DNA of 64,000 nt from contig CM076196.1 of NCBI GenBank assembly GCA_038277395.1, positions 94,246,385 through 94,310,384 on the forward strand, read 5' to 3'. Position 1 is the stretch's first letter. Each line of letters begins with the position of its first letter. Shown here piece by piece: positions 1 through 11,834 of the stretch. Position numbers and translations under genes: made by a program. The notes beneath the pieces are model-generated. The model was given only the letters and a program-made list of their open reading frames with translations. It was not told where the DNA came from and did no database searches. The stretch comes from Dryocosmus kuriphilus (Eukaryota > Arthropoda > Insecta > Hymenoptera > Cynipidae).

Positions 1-204
1 CTAAAGACGGGCAGCAGAAACTCAAAATTATTATGAGTGTTTGAGGGAGTGTATGTAAGCGTGAGAGGAGCGTGAGGTTCTTGTTAGTTCACTTAGATCT
101 AACAATTTTATATTTCAACAACCTCCCTGAAGATCTGAAGACCAAGGCTTTATTATATTGTCACATCGTTACATTGTTACCTGTCTGGAAGCTGTCAGTC
201 GTCC

Positions 205-206
<2 letters not shown>

Positions 207-294
<88 letters not shown>
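207..294. repeat. AT dinucleotide microsatellite
   Basis: An almost pure (AT)n run ending in interrupted ATAC units. It is a simple repeat, and the short ORF reading Tyr-Ile repeats across it is not a gene. Confidence 0.95.
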
Positions 295-439
295 CATCCA
301 TACTGCAATACTGCATTTATGAGTAGTATTTTATATGCAAGGCTCGCATTGTACCACATTTGCTCCAAACTATGCTAGCTGTCAAAAGAGATGGACGCAT
401 CCATTTTACATGTAGTGGTTAAAAAATCCACCACTAGTG

Positions 440-576
440 AGCAGCAGCTCGCGGAGTAGGAGTCACGTGGCTAGACGGCTGCTCGCCCAGACTGGAAGCA
501 GAAGGAAGCCTCAGTCCAGCGCTGGCCGCCCGTCGAAAGGCATTATTCAGTTCAGTTTGTGGGAGTAACGGCAATT
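440..576 (+). promoter_or_regulatory. Candidate promoter and 5' UTR of the host gene
   Basis: This stretch is less AT-rich than its surroundings and sits just upstream of the first coding exon at 577. It contains a palindromic CACGTG E-box (464-469) and two TCAGT motifs (547-556) resembling the arthropod initiator. No TATA box is visible. In the frame of the ATG, a TAG lies upstream within this stretch, so the ATG at 577 is the first in-frame start after a stop. Motif matches are direct; promoter function is inferred. Confidence 0.4.
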
Positions 577-618
577 ATGCTAACTGTGAAGGAACCAGTC
601 TTGGATTTCCGAGAAAAG
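577..618 (+). CDS. First coding exon of a candidate small acidic host protein
   Basis: The exon encodes 14 residues, MLTVKEPVLDFREK, and ends in AAG followed by GTGGGT, a strong splice-donor match, in phase 0. The next compatible acceptor with a convincing coding exon is at 11835. The joined protein would be 81 aa. An in-frame stop lies upstream of the ATG and the preceding sequence is promoter-like. I do not recognise the family. It could also be part of a longer gene with extra exons inside the repeat-filled intron. The unusual feature is the 11.2-kb intron composed mostly of transposon debris. Confidence 0.45.
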
Positions 619-869
619 GTGGGTGTTAAGCAATTGTCTCCCATTTTTTTTGTTGATTTTGTTCAGCTTCGATAAAGTAAACTTAAAATCTGACCAACGC
701 CCATGTCATGGGTTAATTCAGCAGATAAACTTTTGGGTGGTATGTATCTTACGATACCTAACGCCTAACTAAATTATGGTAGTAAATTAAAATCAAAGTT
801 GGGTTCCAATGTTGGGTAGTACTCAAAGCCTTGCGTCACTTTAAGGCAGAGATTGTTATATCAACATTT
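619..869 (+). other. Start of the candidate intron, no recognised feature
   Basis: AT-rich sequence after the splice donor at 619. I see no coding signal or repeat here. Confidence 0.4.
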
Positions 870-1510
870 TGTGTATTATCTTCATTATATATCAGGAATA
901 CTTCGTTTATTTCAAAATTGTCTAAAGCTTTTTCATATACTTCTGCATCGGAATTTTCTTTATCGGAAAGGGTTCCGTGATTTTCTTTATCTGTAATCTC
1001 CTCTTCTGATCTAGAAAAATAAATTTTGTTTTCATCATCTTCGCTTTGTATTAATTTTCCGGGATTATTGAAATTTTTCTTTTTATTACTACGTGTTTGA
1101 GTTTAAAAAAAAAATCTAAATATTCGGGCTCGGCGTCAGAGTCAGATTCAGTTTCTGAGTAGCTTTGTTTTTATTTGTTTGCTCTTCTTATTTGTTCGTT
1201 TGTTTCATTCTTAGGCCTACCTCTGTTCCTAGTTGGTTAGGAGGGTCCATTGTTTGTATTTGTTAGTAAGGTTTTTTTTGGTCTACCTTTTGGTCTTTTA
1301 ACGGGAGTTTTAGAAACTGGGGATTCATTTTGTTTTCTATTTTCGTGCAATTTTTGTGATTTTTCTTGTTGTTTGCTCTTTTGATCTCTAGTGACCATAT
1401 TTTTCCATGATGACTGTTCGTATCTTTTCCATATTGACGGGCTTAAAACGAGAATTTTCGTGAAGAGAAATTTTGAATCTGCAAGCTTGTTGGTTATTAG
1501 GACCATTTTT
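870..1510 (-). pseudogene. Degraded retroelement-like C-terminal coding remnant
   Basis: Read on the minus strand, an 89-aa frame (1506 to 1237) ends in a basic AT-hook-like stretch, KRPKGRPKK. Beyond a stop, further minus-strand text is rich in Ser, Asp and Glu (about 1200 to 870). Basic RPKGRPKK-type tails followed by acidic stretches occur at the ends of LTR-retrotransposon polyproteins, so this is probably a fossil of one, but no catalytic motif is present. It could instead be a remnant of a nuclear host protein. Confidence 0.3.
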
Positions 1511-1929
1511 TCGATAGTAATTAGTGGGTCAGTACTTTGATTTATTAATTTTGTTTGGTCAGCGTTTTATCTATTATTGTTATTGTTTATTTGTTCAGTT
1601 TCATTATTATCGGCGTCGCTATCGATATTACTAATAATAGACGTAAGCGTTTGATTTTTTTTTTTTGTGTATTTATAGCAGTTCTCTCTCCTGATATACT
1701 ATTTATTGTCGAGCTAAATAAATTTGAGAAATCTATATCAAGATAGGTGTTCTCGTTTGTTAACATTGCATCTTGGTTCGCTGAACCCGTGATAATACTT
1801 GCGTCAGTGATATGTGGATCACTTCATTTTTTCGGTAGGATGCTTATTCCGGTGGTTTCGTCAGAGCCGTTATTATAAGCAATTAAAGTGTTTTTTAAAG
1901 AGGAGTTTCCTATTTTGTTTTCCACTAGG

Positions 1930-2380
1930 AGTTGATTAGAAGTATCGTTACCTTATATATTTTCCACGTTTATTTTTCGTTTAATGGGTCCGGTCTGATT
2001 TTTTTCGAAAAATTGTTTGAGTTCGGTACTTTGTTCAGTTTTACTTCGCGTAAGAGGGGTATTCTTGGTTTCGGTATTTCCCACTTTACTGGTTTTAGGG
2101 TCCAACATCTGTCATTATAATGATACTTCGTAAGCGGTTGCGTTTGAACTAAATGGAACAAGTTGGGAAAATCTGATATAAAAGTTAAAGTTATTTTATG
2201 TTTTTTTTCGAACTACGTGCGATATGTTCGGCTTTATTTAGCAATGATTCGAAAAAATCTGAGAACTCTTTCCAGGGACAAGGTTCAACTCTTGAATCTT
2301 CCTTTGATATTTCCCAGCTTGACGTTTAGGGTTTTTATTCCCTGACGTTGATGGATAGTCAGACATATTAAGAAAAAATT
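1930..2380 (-). pseudogene. Unassigned minus-strand coding fossil
   Basis: Two overlapping minus-strand frames look more protein-like than their surroundings. One contains MSDYPSTSGNKNPKRQ (from about 2364) and the other a Pro/Lys-rich stretch ending near 1970. They have the same strand as the remnant at 870-1510 and could be the N-terminal part of the same dead element. No family can be named. Confidence 0.2.
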
Positions 2381-2629
2381 TTACATAATTTATTATTTTC
2401 AGTTGAAATTTAATGTATTTCGTCAATTTCAACTGTTAAAAGTTTTTATTAGAAATTTAGCAGGTAAATTTATTAACTATACCATTCGAGGGCGATTATA
2501 CGTGCAGGAGCTCTTATGGCTTTGACAGGTGTATAGTTTGAGAATTTTGTTTAGGAGAAAATAAGAGTATTCATAGATCAATGTACGAAATGTTTTAGCA
2601 TATATCACCATGAACAAATATTCATAAAT

Positions 2630-2830
2630 ACAATTATAAAATACACACAAAAAATCCAATAGAACATAAAATACACATAGAAATGCAATGTAATATAAAA
2701 GTATATATAATAATGCAATATAACATAAAATACACACACAAAAATGCAATATAGCATAAAATACACATAAAAATGCAATAAATTTAATAAATTAAACTGC
2801 CCAGAATGTTTTGTAAAATACACATGAATG
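2630..2830. repeat. Degenerate tandem repeat, about 40-bp unit
   Basis: The phrase AAAATACACA...AAATGCAATATA recurs about five times with indels. The repeated ORFs across it are translations of the repeat, not genes. Confidence 0.7.
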
Positions 2831-5236
2831 TCAAAAATATGCAGTGTGAATTATCCTTACCACTCCGTGTGCCTTGTTTGAGAGAATGAATTTGTTTTCA
2901 AAATTATTTTTTTAAATCTTTATTTTAATTTAATTATTTACTTGAGTTTTAAGAAAAAAAGGTTTGCTAACTTTTTCATAATTTCCGGGCCGATGCACCA
3001 GAAAAAGGTTGTATGCTACGTCCTATTGCAACATATGTCCTCTTATCATTAAGTAAAGGCCCGGGTGCAATAACGTCCTATAAATTTATTTCGCCAGGTA
3101 GCGTGGGCCCCTGGACAGTTTTTAAAAAAGTTTTCAACTAAAATTTTCAAGCTACATACTTCTGTATAAAATTTATTATCGGGGCAGTCCATGTGCAGTC
3201 TGGATCCACCACTGACTTGAACTCGATATATATATTAACGGTTTTTCAATATTTTAAATGCAAATTGCAGGGAATATGTCCCAGATGTGTTCTAAGAATG
3301 GGGACATATTACATAAATGATCATTTCTGTTTAAAAAAATTGTTTTAATTTTTATTTGCAACATTGCACAAACCACGCATTCATACCTTCAAGCGCCTCG
3401 GGAGTTGAACGAATTTAGTGTAACAGAAAACTCGCAGCAGGAAACTCATTCATAAAAGTATAAATAAGTTTTCTGGAAAGTTCTATTTTAATCGAATTAA
3501 TCGTTAAAAGATTGTGAACGATTTACCTCGCCCACGTAATCTGCTTCTTCGCGCGAATCGATGCATAGTTTTAGGTGCAAATAATTCTTATTGGAACTGC
3601 CTAGAGATTAGGCAGTTATGAATGTTTTAATGCAAGGAACTCAATTATTTATTGAAAATAATATATATTCGAAATCGTTTTAATTCTTTTAAAAAAATAT
3701 TATGAGTTGAATATGTAATGTCCCGAGCTAAGGCGACGGTAGGTTGGTGTTTCGTTAAGGGAAGCTAGTTTTGCTGATTATGTCAGTGTGGTAAGGCTCT
3801 GATTGTTTGTGGGATCGTCGTCACTTATTATCGACCCTAGAGGATCGTATTATATGCAAATACAAAACTTAGGCAAAGTATTAAGGAAAAATATTTGTTT
3901 ATTACAAGTAAAAATAAATATAAAAGCAATCGTAAAAAGAAGATTATGATTAAACTTACATGAGTACCTTTCTTGTGGAAAGGTCGGGAAAAAAAGGAGA
4001 GAATCTCCTTTAAATTTTTGGCTAAAGCTCAAGGTAATTTTAAACGGTTCCTCTCAATAGTCGAGTGATACACGACACATATCAGTCGCGAAACTACTCG
4101 TAAGTTCAATCACAGTCGTTAGCACTGCGTACTTTAGCTCTGATGGCTCACTCGACGACCTACTAGTAGCCTAGGTCGAAGGGACACTTATTCAAACCGA
4201 TTCCGTAATGAAGGTGGTGAATTCTGACGAAGGCGAAGCTTAGTAGCAGCGAGGACTTTGATGAACGCGATTCTTATTGGTAACAACATGACTGTATGAC
4301 TGCTGATACAAAACTGGCACTTGGTGGTTACCATTCGGGAGTTTACATACATCCCGTTCCCTATAGTAAGGATAGCGGTAAGAAATCTTGTAAGAAGCAC
4401 GTACTGTGAGAATCTTTTCAAGAGTCACGTACAGTAGTAAGTCCTGCAAGAGGCACGTACGGTTTGATTCTTGACCCCGCTAGTGTATGTCATCGTTACT
4501 GAACAAGGTTCCCCTTCCATCTGGGTGCTGACGCAAGTATCGAAGGTTACTATTCGGTGTCCCTTAATTTATATTTCGTATGCAATTACCTATGCTTACA
4601 GCTACATAAGATTAAAATTTCTTAACTTGAATCATGTCTGACATATTATGCGACATCTTATTCTCTATCAACTTACAATTTGTCATTATACATGTTTGTA
4701 CGTATACATACATACATATATCGGTTATTATATAAATTGATATATCGATATCGATCCAAACATTCAAGCTTGTTGCGTTATTTCACTGCACTACTCGTGT
4801 ATGTTAAACTTGGATACGATATTGACATACAACATATTATGGTAATGGGTTTCTAAGTTAATCGCGCTTGCTTCCTTATCGACCGCAGTAAGGTTATCAT
4901 GCGTCGACGTGTGATCGTAAGTCGCTACTTGACTTGTCTATCAAGGCGCGCATTTACCACTTGGACTCTTATTCGTAGATAAGGTGGCTTTCATCTAGAT
5001 TTAGAATTTGCAAAATTGTGAATGTGACAAATGGTCTTGAAAACGTGTATTGCATTATCAAAGGAAGAATGAAAAACAAAAATAATATATAAAGAAGTTC
5101 AAATAAAGAAGTCTTCTTTATTTGAATTTCCTTTTTAGAAAAAAACTGCGTCGCTCAAATGTCTATCTGGCCTGGAATTTTCTGGGGTATGATTTCAAAA
5201 AGGCACAATACAAAGTTTTTCGCGGATGCAGGAGGA
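2831..5236. other. Intronic AT-rich DNA, nothing recognised
   Basis: I find no convincing coding region on either strand. A change to less AT-rich sequence at about 3719-4600 may mark an old LTR or another repeat, but I found no second copy in the window. Confidence 0.4.
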
Positions 5237-5251
5237 GGGGGGGGGGGGGGG
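5237..5251. repeat. Poly-G run of 15
   Basis: An uninterrupted G homopolymer. Its length should be treated with caution. Confidence 0.9.
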
Positions 5252-5489
5252 AAGATATTTTTCAAGGAAGCTGAAAATATCTGGGCTAGAATACGAGAGT
5301 GGAAAAGTGTTGAGATGAGGGAAAGTAAAAGAGGCAGAAAATTGTAGAATGAGAGGGCAATACTTACAACCTGTAAATGATTATGTTACTCTCGTATTTT
5401 AGTTCAGATATTTCCTTTCTCTTGGAAAACAACCTTCTTAGCGACCCTCCTTCTATCGTAAAACCCCTTCTCCAAAGAAATCATAATCA

Positions 5490-7320
5490 CCATCATCATC
5501 CCAAGGACCACCGCAGTCGTCTACCCCTACTCGGCGCGTCACCGGGTGGCAGATAGGGGATTGCTATGGACCACTGGGAGTGCTCCGAACCATGCCCGGC
5601 CTTTCCTCCGGCATGGTGTAGAGGTTAATGTGAGATTGCTCTGCCAAGGTGAAAGCTGCCATCAGGCATCTGGAGCCAGCCCTTTTGGGACTTGATCTGG
5701 GAGTGCGTGGTGGCTGCATGGATCGGAGCCTGCAGTGCTGCGGACCAATCCGGTCCGTCCGTGTATTCCAGGACTAATTAAACGAACGTTGGGCTAGGGA
5801 ATTATCATAGGGTTTCGACCCAAGTGTATACCCGTTCCTCATTATTTCGCCCCGACCATCGACACACGATGCGCTAATAAATTCATTATTATTTCTTGTA
5901 AACACGAAAAACGATGATCGAATATGGAGACTCACTTCGAAGAAGATCTGGATTTCAGCAACAACTTCGACATGGTGGAAGTAGAGAGATTGCTTAAATC
6001 GGACGCTGCTAAGATGAAGAAGAACCTTAAGAAAAAACAGGACGAACTGGTTAACGGCCATCGTTAAATACCCGATAGCTTAAAAAAATGGCGAATCTCT
6101 GTGGAGATGACTGGGATCTGCGCACTGAAATTAAGGACGTGCAGAGAGGGATGTTCAACCTGGGGTACATGGTGAGAGAACTCAAAGGTGCCTTGGATTA
6201 CTATGAGGAGTCGATAAATAGAGTTTTAATAGAGAGGATAGGTAAGTAAAAAAGAGAGATATCTCCCTTAAGCTCCACTATCAGGGAAAGGACGTAGTCC
6301 GTTTCCACTCAGATGGAACAAAAGGTAACACCTAAGGAAAAGAAGAAAGAAACTGAAAGCCGAAAGGGGGCTAAAGAGCCAACCCCTAGCCCTTCGAGTG
6401 GATCTGGCGTAGGAAAACCGACATTGAAAAAGACCAGAGAGCAGGGAGGTCATGCATGTTCAAGAGTCACTTCAAAGAGGGCGACAAGAAGGGAGAGGCT
6501 TCTGAAAAATGCAGAAGCCGTGAAAAATGTGGCAACACCTAGGGCCAATGCACCCAATAAGGGCAAAGCTCCCTGAAGAAAAAGAAGAGGAGAACCCTCA
6601 GGAGGCCGTGTCTGTCTGTCCAGTCGCGGGGTGAACTAGGCCGATCTCTTTAAGAGCATCTATCGAAATGCCAAGCCTGAGGATCATTGCACGACCGAGA
6701 GAACCACCAGGTAGATGAGAACGGGTGACGTCCTCGTTGAAGTGGGTGGGGGAGGGTGGGATGGAGCTAAAACGGAGGAGAGCACCACTTCGTTGAGGCC
6801 ATCTAGAAGGCTCTTGTACAAGGCGGTAATGTCCGACACCTCGTCCCAAGGGCGTACATTGTGGTGTACATCCTAGTCGAGACGACGGTGATCACCGAGG
6901 TGGTAGAAGCTCTGAGAGCGGCCCTGGGTGACTAGATTGGTTCTCCATCGAGTGCGAACATCACCAAAAGAAGCAAAATAGGCTGCATCCTAGCTTTTGT
7001 TGAGCTGGATGCAACCGCTGGTTCCAAGCTGAAGAAGGCTGCCGGACTGAAGGTCGGGTAGATAAATTTCCGGGTAAAGGCACAAAGCGCCGAAATACAC
7101 TGTTATATGTGTGACACTCTTGGGCAAGGTGCCCGAGAGTGTGCAGGAGAAGGCCGCAGCAAATACTGTAGAAAATGTTGCGAGGAGGGCCACAAAGCGG
7201 CGTAATGCCAGAATCTGGCAACACTCCGTCTGCCAGCAACAGCCAGGAGTAAACCTAGAACGATGCTAAGCGATAAAGAGACGCTGGAGACAGCAAAGAA
7301 TGCGACACCACCTTGAAGTA
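5490..7320 (+). mobile_element. 5' part of an R1-like non-LTR retrotransposon
   Basis: A GC-richer block unlike its flanks. It begins with a leader-like segment (about 5490-5770) and continues into remnants of an ORF1 protein ending in CCHC knuckles. The zinc-knuckle layout and basic linker are typical of R1/I-group LINE ORF1. The reverse transcriptase ORF is missing here; a fragment of R1-type RT occurs at 63593, but there is no reason to think it came from the same copy. The block ends near the poly-G run at 7339. Confidence 0.55.
5924..7220 (+). pseudogene. Broken ORF1 (gag-like) of an R1-like LINE
   Basis: The frame starts at an ATG (METHFEEDLDFSNNF...) and stops after 48 codons at 6065. 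A second piece (6313-6576) is Lys/Ser/Pro-rich. The C-terminal knuckles follow near 7100: CYMCDTLGQGAREC, then CRKCCEEGHKAA, where a TAA stop replaces the residue just before the last cysteine, so the second CX2CX4HX4C knuckle is nonsense-mutated. ORF1 of this clade binds RNA. This copy is plainly dead through stops and frameshifts. Confidence 0.6.
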
Positions 7321-7338
7321 ATGTGAAAGTGGTTTCCA

Positions 7339-7365
7339 GGGGGGGGGGGGGGGGGGGGGGGGGGG
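7339..7365. repeat. Poly-G run of 27
   Basis: A pure G homopolymer directly after the R1-like remnant. Long G runs are rare in animal genomes and prone to sequencing error. Confidence 0.9.
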
Positions 7366-7805
7366 ATTTTGTTAAGAAGAAAAGGGAGGTGATTTTAGTG
7401 TATACGCCGAATCTGGCAACTTCACTCCTTGCTCATGAGTCCTGATGGCCGGGGAGAGGAGATGGCAAAATTGGAAGCCCCACATATTTTGCATTAATGC
7501 ACTTCTACCTCCCTTCAGAAACAGAAATCTTCATCATCATCGACTTTCCTTTCAGTGCATTGTTTGGTAGTCGGCTGATCTCGAAGAGTCAAGAACCAGG
7601 TCTTGAGAGCAAGAAAATTTCGAACTGCGTAATCTTCACGCCAGTATTGTGCTGTTGCAGTTTCTTAGCAAAGCACAACTCAGAACTTCCAGATTGTTCA
7701 CATTTTGCTAAAACTGATCCAACCTCTTTTTCTTTTCCAGTCCTTTAACGTAGAATGCACTAGCGCCCCGCAGTGCTTCTCGAATTATAAGGCTCACTTT
7801 TTCTT
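7366..7805. other. Inter-element segment, nothing firm
   Basis: A short stretch between two LINE fossils. An 83-aa frame (7497-7748) has no recognisable domain. Confidence 0.3.
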
Positions 7806-7810
7806 AAGGT

Positions 7811-10385
7811 ATGCGACTTAAGGTAAGGAGCAAATTCGTTCGATTGATTCAATATAAAAACGGAGTAGAACCAGAAAGCTTATACACCGTGTCATTAAGA
7901 CCATCGATCCTCGGAACCTCCAACCATTTATACCAGCAACTTCGGACTAGATTGCAGACTCTCAACGGCCGATACTTGACCCCCTTACTGCTAGACTGTG
8001 TCGCTAAAATACAAGCAGTGCAAGAAGACATCAGAATCGAACTTTCGAGGCAGATGAAAGGAGGTTTACGTGGAGAGCAAAATAAAGAGCCAAACAATAT
8101 AGTTCCTCAGCTGGAAGAAGTGGCTGACTGCTTTTCAGGTTTTTGAAGGAACTCAAACAGAAGCAGTTTAGGTGCTGGGTGGTTTCAGTCAGAGAGAGAG
8201 AGAGAGAGAGAGCAAGGAAACAATAACCTTGTAACAGAGCCTACTGAAATCGCAGACTAAGACGTTTCACGTGTTTTGAAAAGGGCAAGTAACTGGAAGG
8301 CCCCAGGCCCAGAAATGGTGCATAATTTCTGGTACAAGTATCTGCCGAATGTGCATCCTGCGTTGGCCAGATGTTTTCAAAAGATCATTGAACATCCATA
8401 TCTGATGCCAAACTCCATGCTCAAATGTATAACGTATGTGTATATGTTGCCTGAAAGAACAGACGCTCAAAATCCATCTGAATTTCGACCGATAGCCTGC
8501 CTTCCAACAATTTATAAGTATCTCACAGCTGTAGTTGCCGATAAGATTTATTCTTATTAAGACGAAGATAACATCCTTACAGAAGAATAAAAAGGATGTT
8601 GGAAAAACTTGAGGAGCAGCAAAGATCTCATCATGGATGATGTGGCCTTAACACAAACAAGAATAAATCAAAGAAACTTGCACATGACATACATAGAACA
8701 GGAGCAACCAAGGATAATTAGAATAATACGCATTGGGACGGACATCTCTCAAGGAGACTTCTTCAGTGCATTGTGGTTCTGTTTAGCGCTGAATCCGTTG
8801 AGAAAAGTATTAAATATCATGTCTCAGGAGTTTAAAGCACATGTTAACGAGGATGGTCATCAACTGACTCACCTCCTGCACATGAATGACCCAAAGCTAT
8901 ATGCAAGTTCAGAACACAAACTGCAACAATTGATCTCTATCACAAAGTAGTTTTCCAATTACATCCATATGGAGCTCGGACTAGCTAAATGCAGGTCAGT
9001 GCATTTAAACAGAGGAGAATTAGGGACGGAAGAACTAGAGGACGAGAACCGGGATCATATCTAGGCAATGGCTGATGACTAGTCATATAAATATCTGGGT
9101 ATTCTTGAGTGTGAGGGTATTCAGCATACGATAGTTAGGAAAAGCCTTATAACTACCTTCACGACAAGACTCAGCTCAGTCATGAAGAGTTCTCTCAATT
9201 CAGCCAACAAAATCAGGGCTATTACTACCAGTGCCATCCCTGTCCTTACATATAATTTGGGCTCATAAAAGGATCAAGCACCGACCTTGAAAGTATAAAT
9301 AGAACCATCTGTGTAGAATTGACTATGCATCGAATTCATCACAGTAATTCAGCGATTGAAAGGGTAGTGTTATCACGTAATAGAGGGGGTATGGTCGTTG
9401 CAGATGTCAAGAAACTGTGTGAAACACAAGTCATACAGTTGCGAGACTACTTTAACAGCAAACGAGATGTTGCATTTTACAATGCCATCTGTTAAGCAGA
9501 TCTCGGTAACACGTCTCTGAATTTGTCGTAAGAGAAAGCCTTAAAATTTAAGGGCAGAAATCACCGAGGTACTACAGACGCAATCGAGACAAAAAGCTAT
9601 CCACGGCGAAAACCTCAAAATGTTAGACCAACCTGAAGTGAATCGTGAAGTATCTTATATTAAAAGGGCTTCCTGTTTTCGCAAACCAAGGGATTCGTGA
9701 GAGGGTTATTTATATCAGAAATTGTCGTAAGCACGTATTACATCAAGACGTGGACGAAAGATGCAGATTATTTGGAGATATCAACGAATCAATCGAACAC
9801 ATCATTGACGGATTTCGCGGAAATTGCTCAGAGAGGGTATACGCATCGATGCGATGATGTAGTGGGTATTATGCATCAACAACTAGATCTTATTCTAGGA
9901 CTCTTAAAGAAATGTAAGCCTTTCTATTGATATATTTCAGTAATCCTTTTAGATATCTTTTTCAGATATATTACAATCTTATAGTGGGATGTAACTATCG
10001 AGACGTATCGTTGTTTCCGAGTCAATCGACTCGACATTGTGATGTGAGAGAAAAACGGAGGCAAGGTCTACATTAATTACATTGCTTTTCTGCATACAAT
10101 TAATCGGAAATTGCAAGAAATCTATTCAACCAAGGTCCATAAGTATGGCGAGCTAAGCCATGACGTGAAAACAATATAGAGGAATGTGAAACGGGCATTC
10201 ATTCATTCAATTGTGATTTCGGCTATAGGCAATGTACATGCAAGATGCGCTAAACATCTTAAACAAGTAGGAGTCAGTAGGTTGCTGGCAGTAGCTTAGA
10301 AAGCGGTTTATTAATTAAACACCTATCGCATTGTAAGGGACTTGCTTTAACATTAAGAAGTATGCGACTAAAACCCAACTGATTA
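7811..10385 (+). pseudogene. Dead RT/endonuclease ORF of the R4/Dong-like element
   Basis: The pieces occur in order. The region before RT is at 7811-8146. RT fingers (8270-8560) contain KAPGPEMVHNFWYKYL and NPSEFRPIACLPTIYK. The palm (8609-8950) contains GTDISQGDFFSALWF (motif B). The expected YxDD box reads HMNDPKLY, so a catalytic aspartate is lost. Motif A is deleted between residues TYIE and the segment before motif B. The region after the palm (9000-9500) keeps SYKYLGIL. A knuckle-like segment (9645-9930, DVDERCRLFGDINESIEHII) has lost cysteines. Stops interrupt the frame many times. The copy cannot encode an active enzyme. Confidence 0.65.
8191..8212. repeat. GA dinucleotide microsatellite
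   Basis: Eleven AG units inside the dead LINE ORF, evidently gained after inactivation. Confidence 0.9.
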
Positions 10386-10768
10386 ACAAATGGTAACTCT
10401 AAAAACGCATACAGAGGCGTTTAGTATCACGTCAAACGCTCCTGACCACTGCGTAAGGAGAACAGCAGTAAAAGAGAAACCCCAGGGTACATAATAAATG
10501 CCATATGTATAAAATATGTATATCCCTCTCATCAGTTCACGTGATTGCATTATAAACATCCGTCTGTGACTGATGATATAATTCGAGAGGGCCCCGTGCA
10601 GAATATTCAGTTTTGTACGGAAATCCATCTTAGAAAATGTCCTCGACATATTGATCTATACCATCTTAATCTGAGATACCTTTTTTTTCTATTAAGCACT
10701 TTTGGCGTTCGCGACCGTGTTTAGCAGCGAAGTACCGGGTCATTAGTACTTACGAGAGGAGTTGGGCA

Positions 10769-10791
10769 AGATAATAATAATAATAGTAATG

Positions 10792-10828
<37 letters not shown>
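10769..10828 (+). repeat. TAA/ATA tail of the LINE
   Basis: A run of ATA units with two G interruptions follows the 3' UTR. It is best read as the element's own tail, given the R4/Dong affinity of the ORF upstream. Confidence 0.75.
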
Positions 10829-11022
10829 GATGGCAGCTCCAAAAAGCATTCAGAGGCGATTAATATCACTTCCAACGATCTTGACAACTGTGTGAGAACA
10901 TAAGACGAACTCTAAGCTACGTCAAACATCTAATGTTGTGCCTCTTACAACATCTCCGCAAGAAATTTCGGACCGCGAAAATTTTATCCAAAGACATAAT
11001 AATAATAATAATAGTAATAATA
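10829..11022 (+). mobile_element. Second, short 3'-end fragment of a related LINE
   Basis: Right after the tail, the sequence resembles the start of the preceding 3' UTR: GCATTCAGAGGCG..TTA.TATCAC here matches GCATACAGAGGCG..TTAGTATCAC near 10409. It then diverges and ends in another short TAA-rich tail (10998-11022). It is either a second 5'-truncated insertion or a subfamily tail. Confidence 0.45.
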
Positions 11023-11834
11023 CGTTCCAATTAAACAATTTCCTGCTAGGACCTACCTATAGTCGAATCTACAGTCGAACCGAAAGTGTAATTAGCTATT
11101 TTACCCGAATAATAGACAGATTGTCTCGGCCAGTCGTGAAATTTTTGCAGTTCTGATTCGAAATATTCATGTATGATTTGTCACAGATCCGACGAGTAAT
11201 TTTTATGCTCCAGTATGTTACAGATTTGCACGAATATTTTCTGGTCGGATCTGCTGTTACCAACTTGTGAGAACGAATTCGAACGGAAAAATTGAGACAA
11301 ATAAGAAAATATTTCTGCAAATTATATGATAGTTCAATGAAAGGTAAAGGGTTCTTTTGATGATATACTCTTATGTATGTGAGAAAGTGAATTTTAATAC
11401 CTAACTTTCTAAGCTTTGTGCTCCTTGGGAAACCAAAAATATATTACAAGCCTTTTTAACTTTTAATTTATTCTATCTAATTTATTCCATTCTTTCATCT
11501 TCGATGAAATTTTGTACAATTTAGTCGAAAAAATTACATTATCAACAAGAAACGTATTATTGTTCAATATTTTAGAACTGCTTATATGTACTTACGTTGA
11601 CCCGGGCACACAGATTATAGGAAATGAAAATAATCATGATAGAAATTACGAGCTCACAAAATGCTTCAATAAATTATTATGTCCACACCACATTATATAT
11701 GCAAATAAAAGTTAATCGAACCGACTGTACATAAAGTTCGAATTATTTGATGATGAAAACTCAAACTAATTTATTTTCCTAAAGTTACATTATAATACTT
11801 ATTAAAATTTACGATAATATATTTGTTTGTTTAG
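11023..11834 (+). other. End of the candidate intron
   Basis: AT-rich sequence without a recognised element. It ends in a polypyrimidine-rich acceptor context TTTGTTTGTTTAG at 11834. Confidence 0.4.

Larger units (their letters stand above)
7806..10828 (+). mobile_element. R4/Dong-like non-LTR retrotransposon, truncated
   Basis: A plus-strand LINE copy with reverse transcriptase, zinc-knuckle and C-terminal endonuclease-region remnants, then a 3' UTR from about 10385 and a (TAA)n-type tail at 10769-10828. A trinucleotide TAA tail is characteristic of the R4/Dong group, and the RT text fits that group. The 5' end is missing and the coding region carries many stops. It lies within the candidate host intron. 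Confidence 0.65.

Noticed and set aside
72..326. 84-aa ORF with Tyr-Ile repeats
   Set aside because: It is a translation of the AT microsatellite.
2477..2823. Hydrophobic minus-strand ORFs resembling membrane proteins
   Set aside because: They translate a degenerate AT-rich tandem repeat; composition alone makes them look hydrophobic.
3719..4620. Possible solo LTR
   Set aside because: Composition changes here, but I found no second copy, no clear ends and no target duplication.
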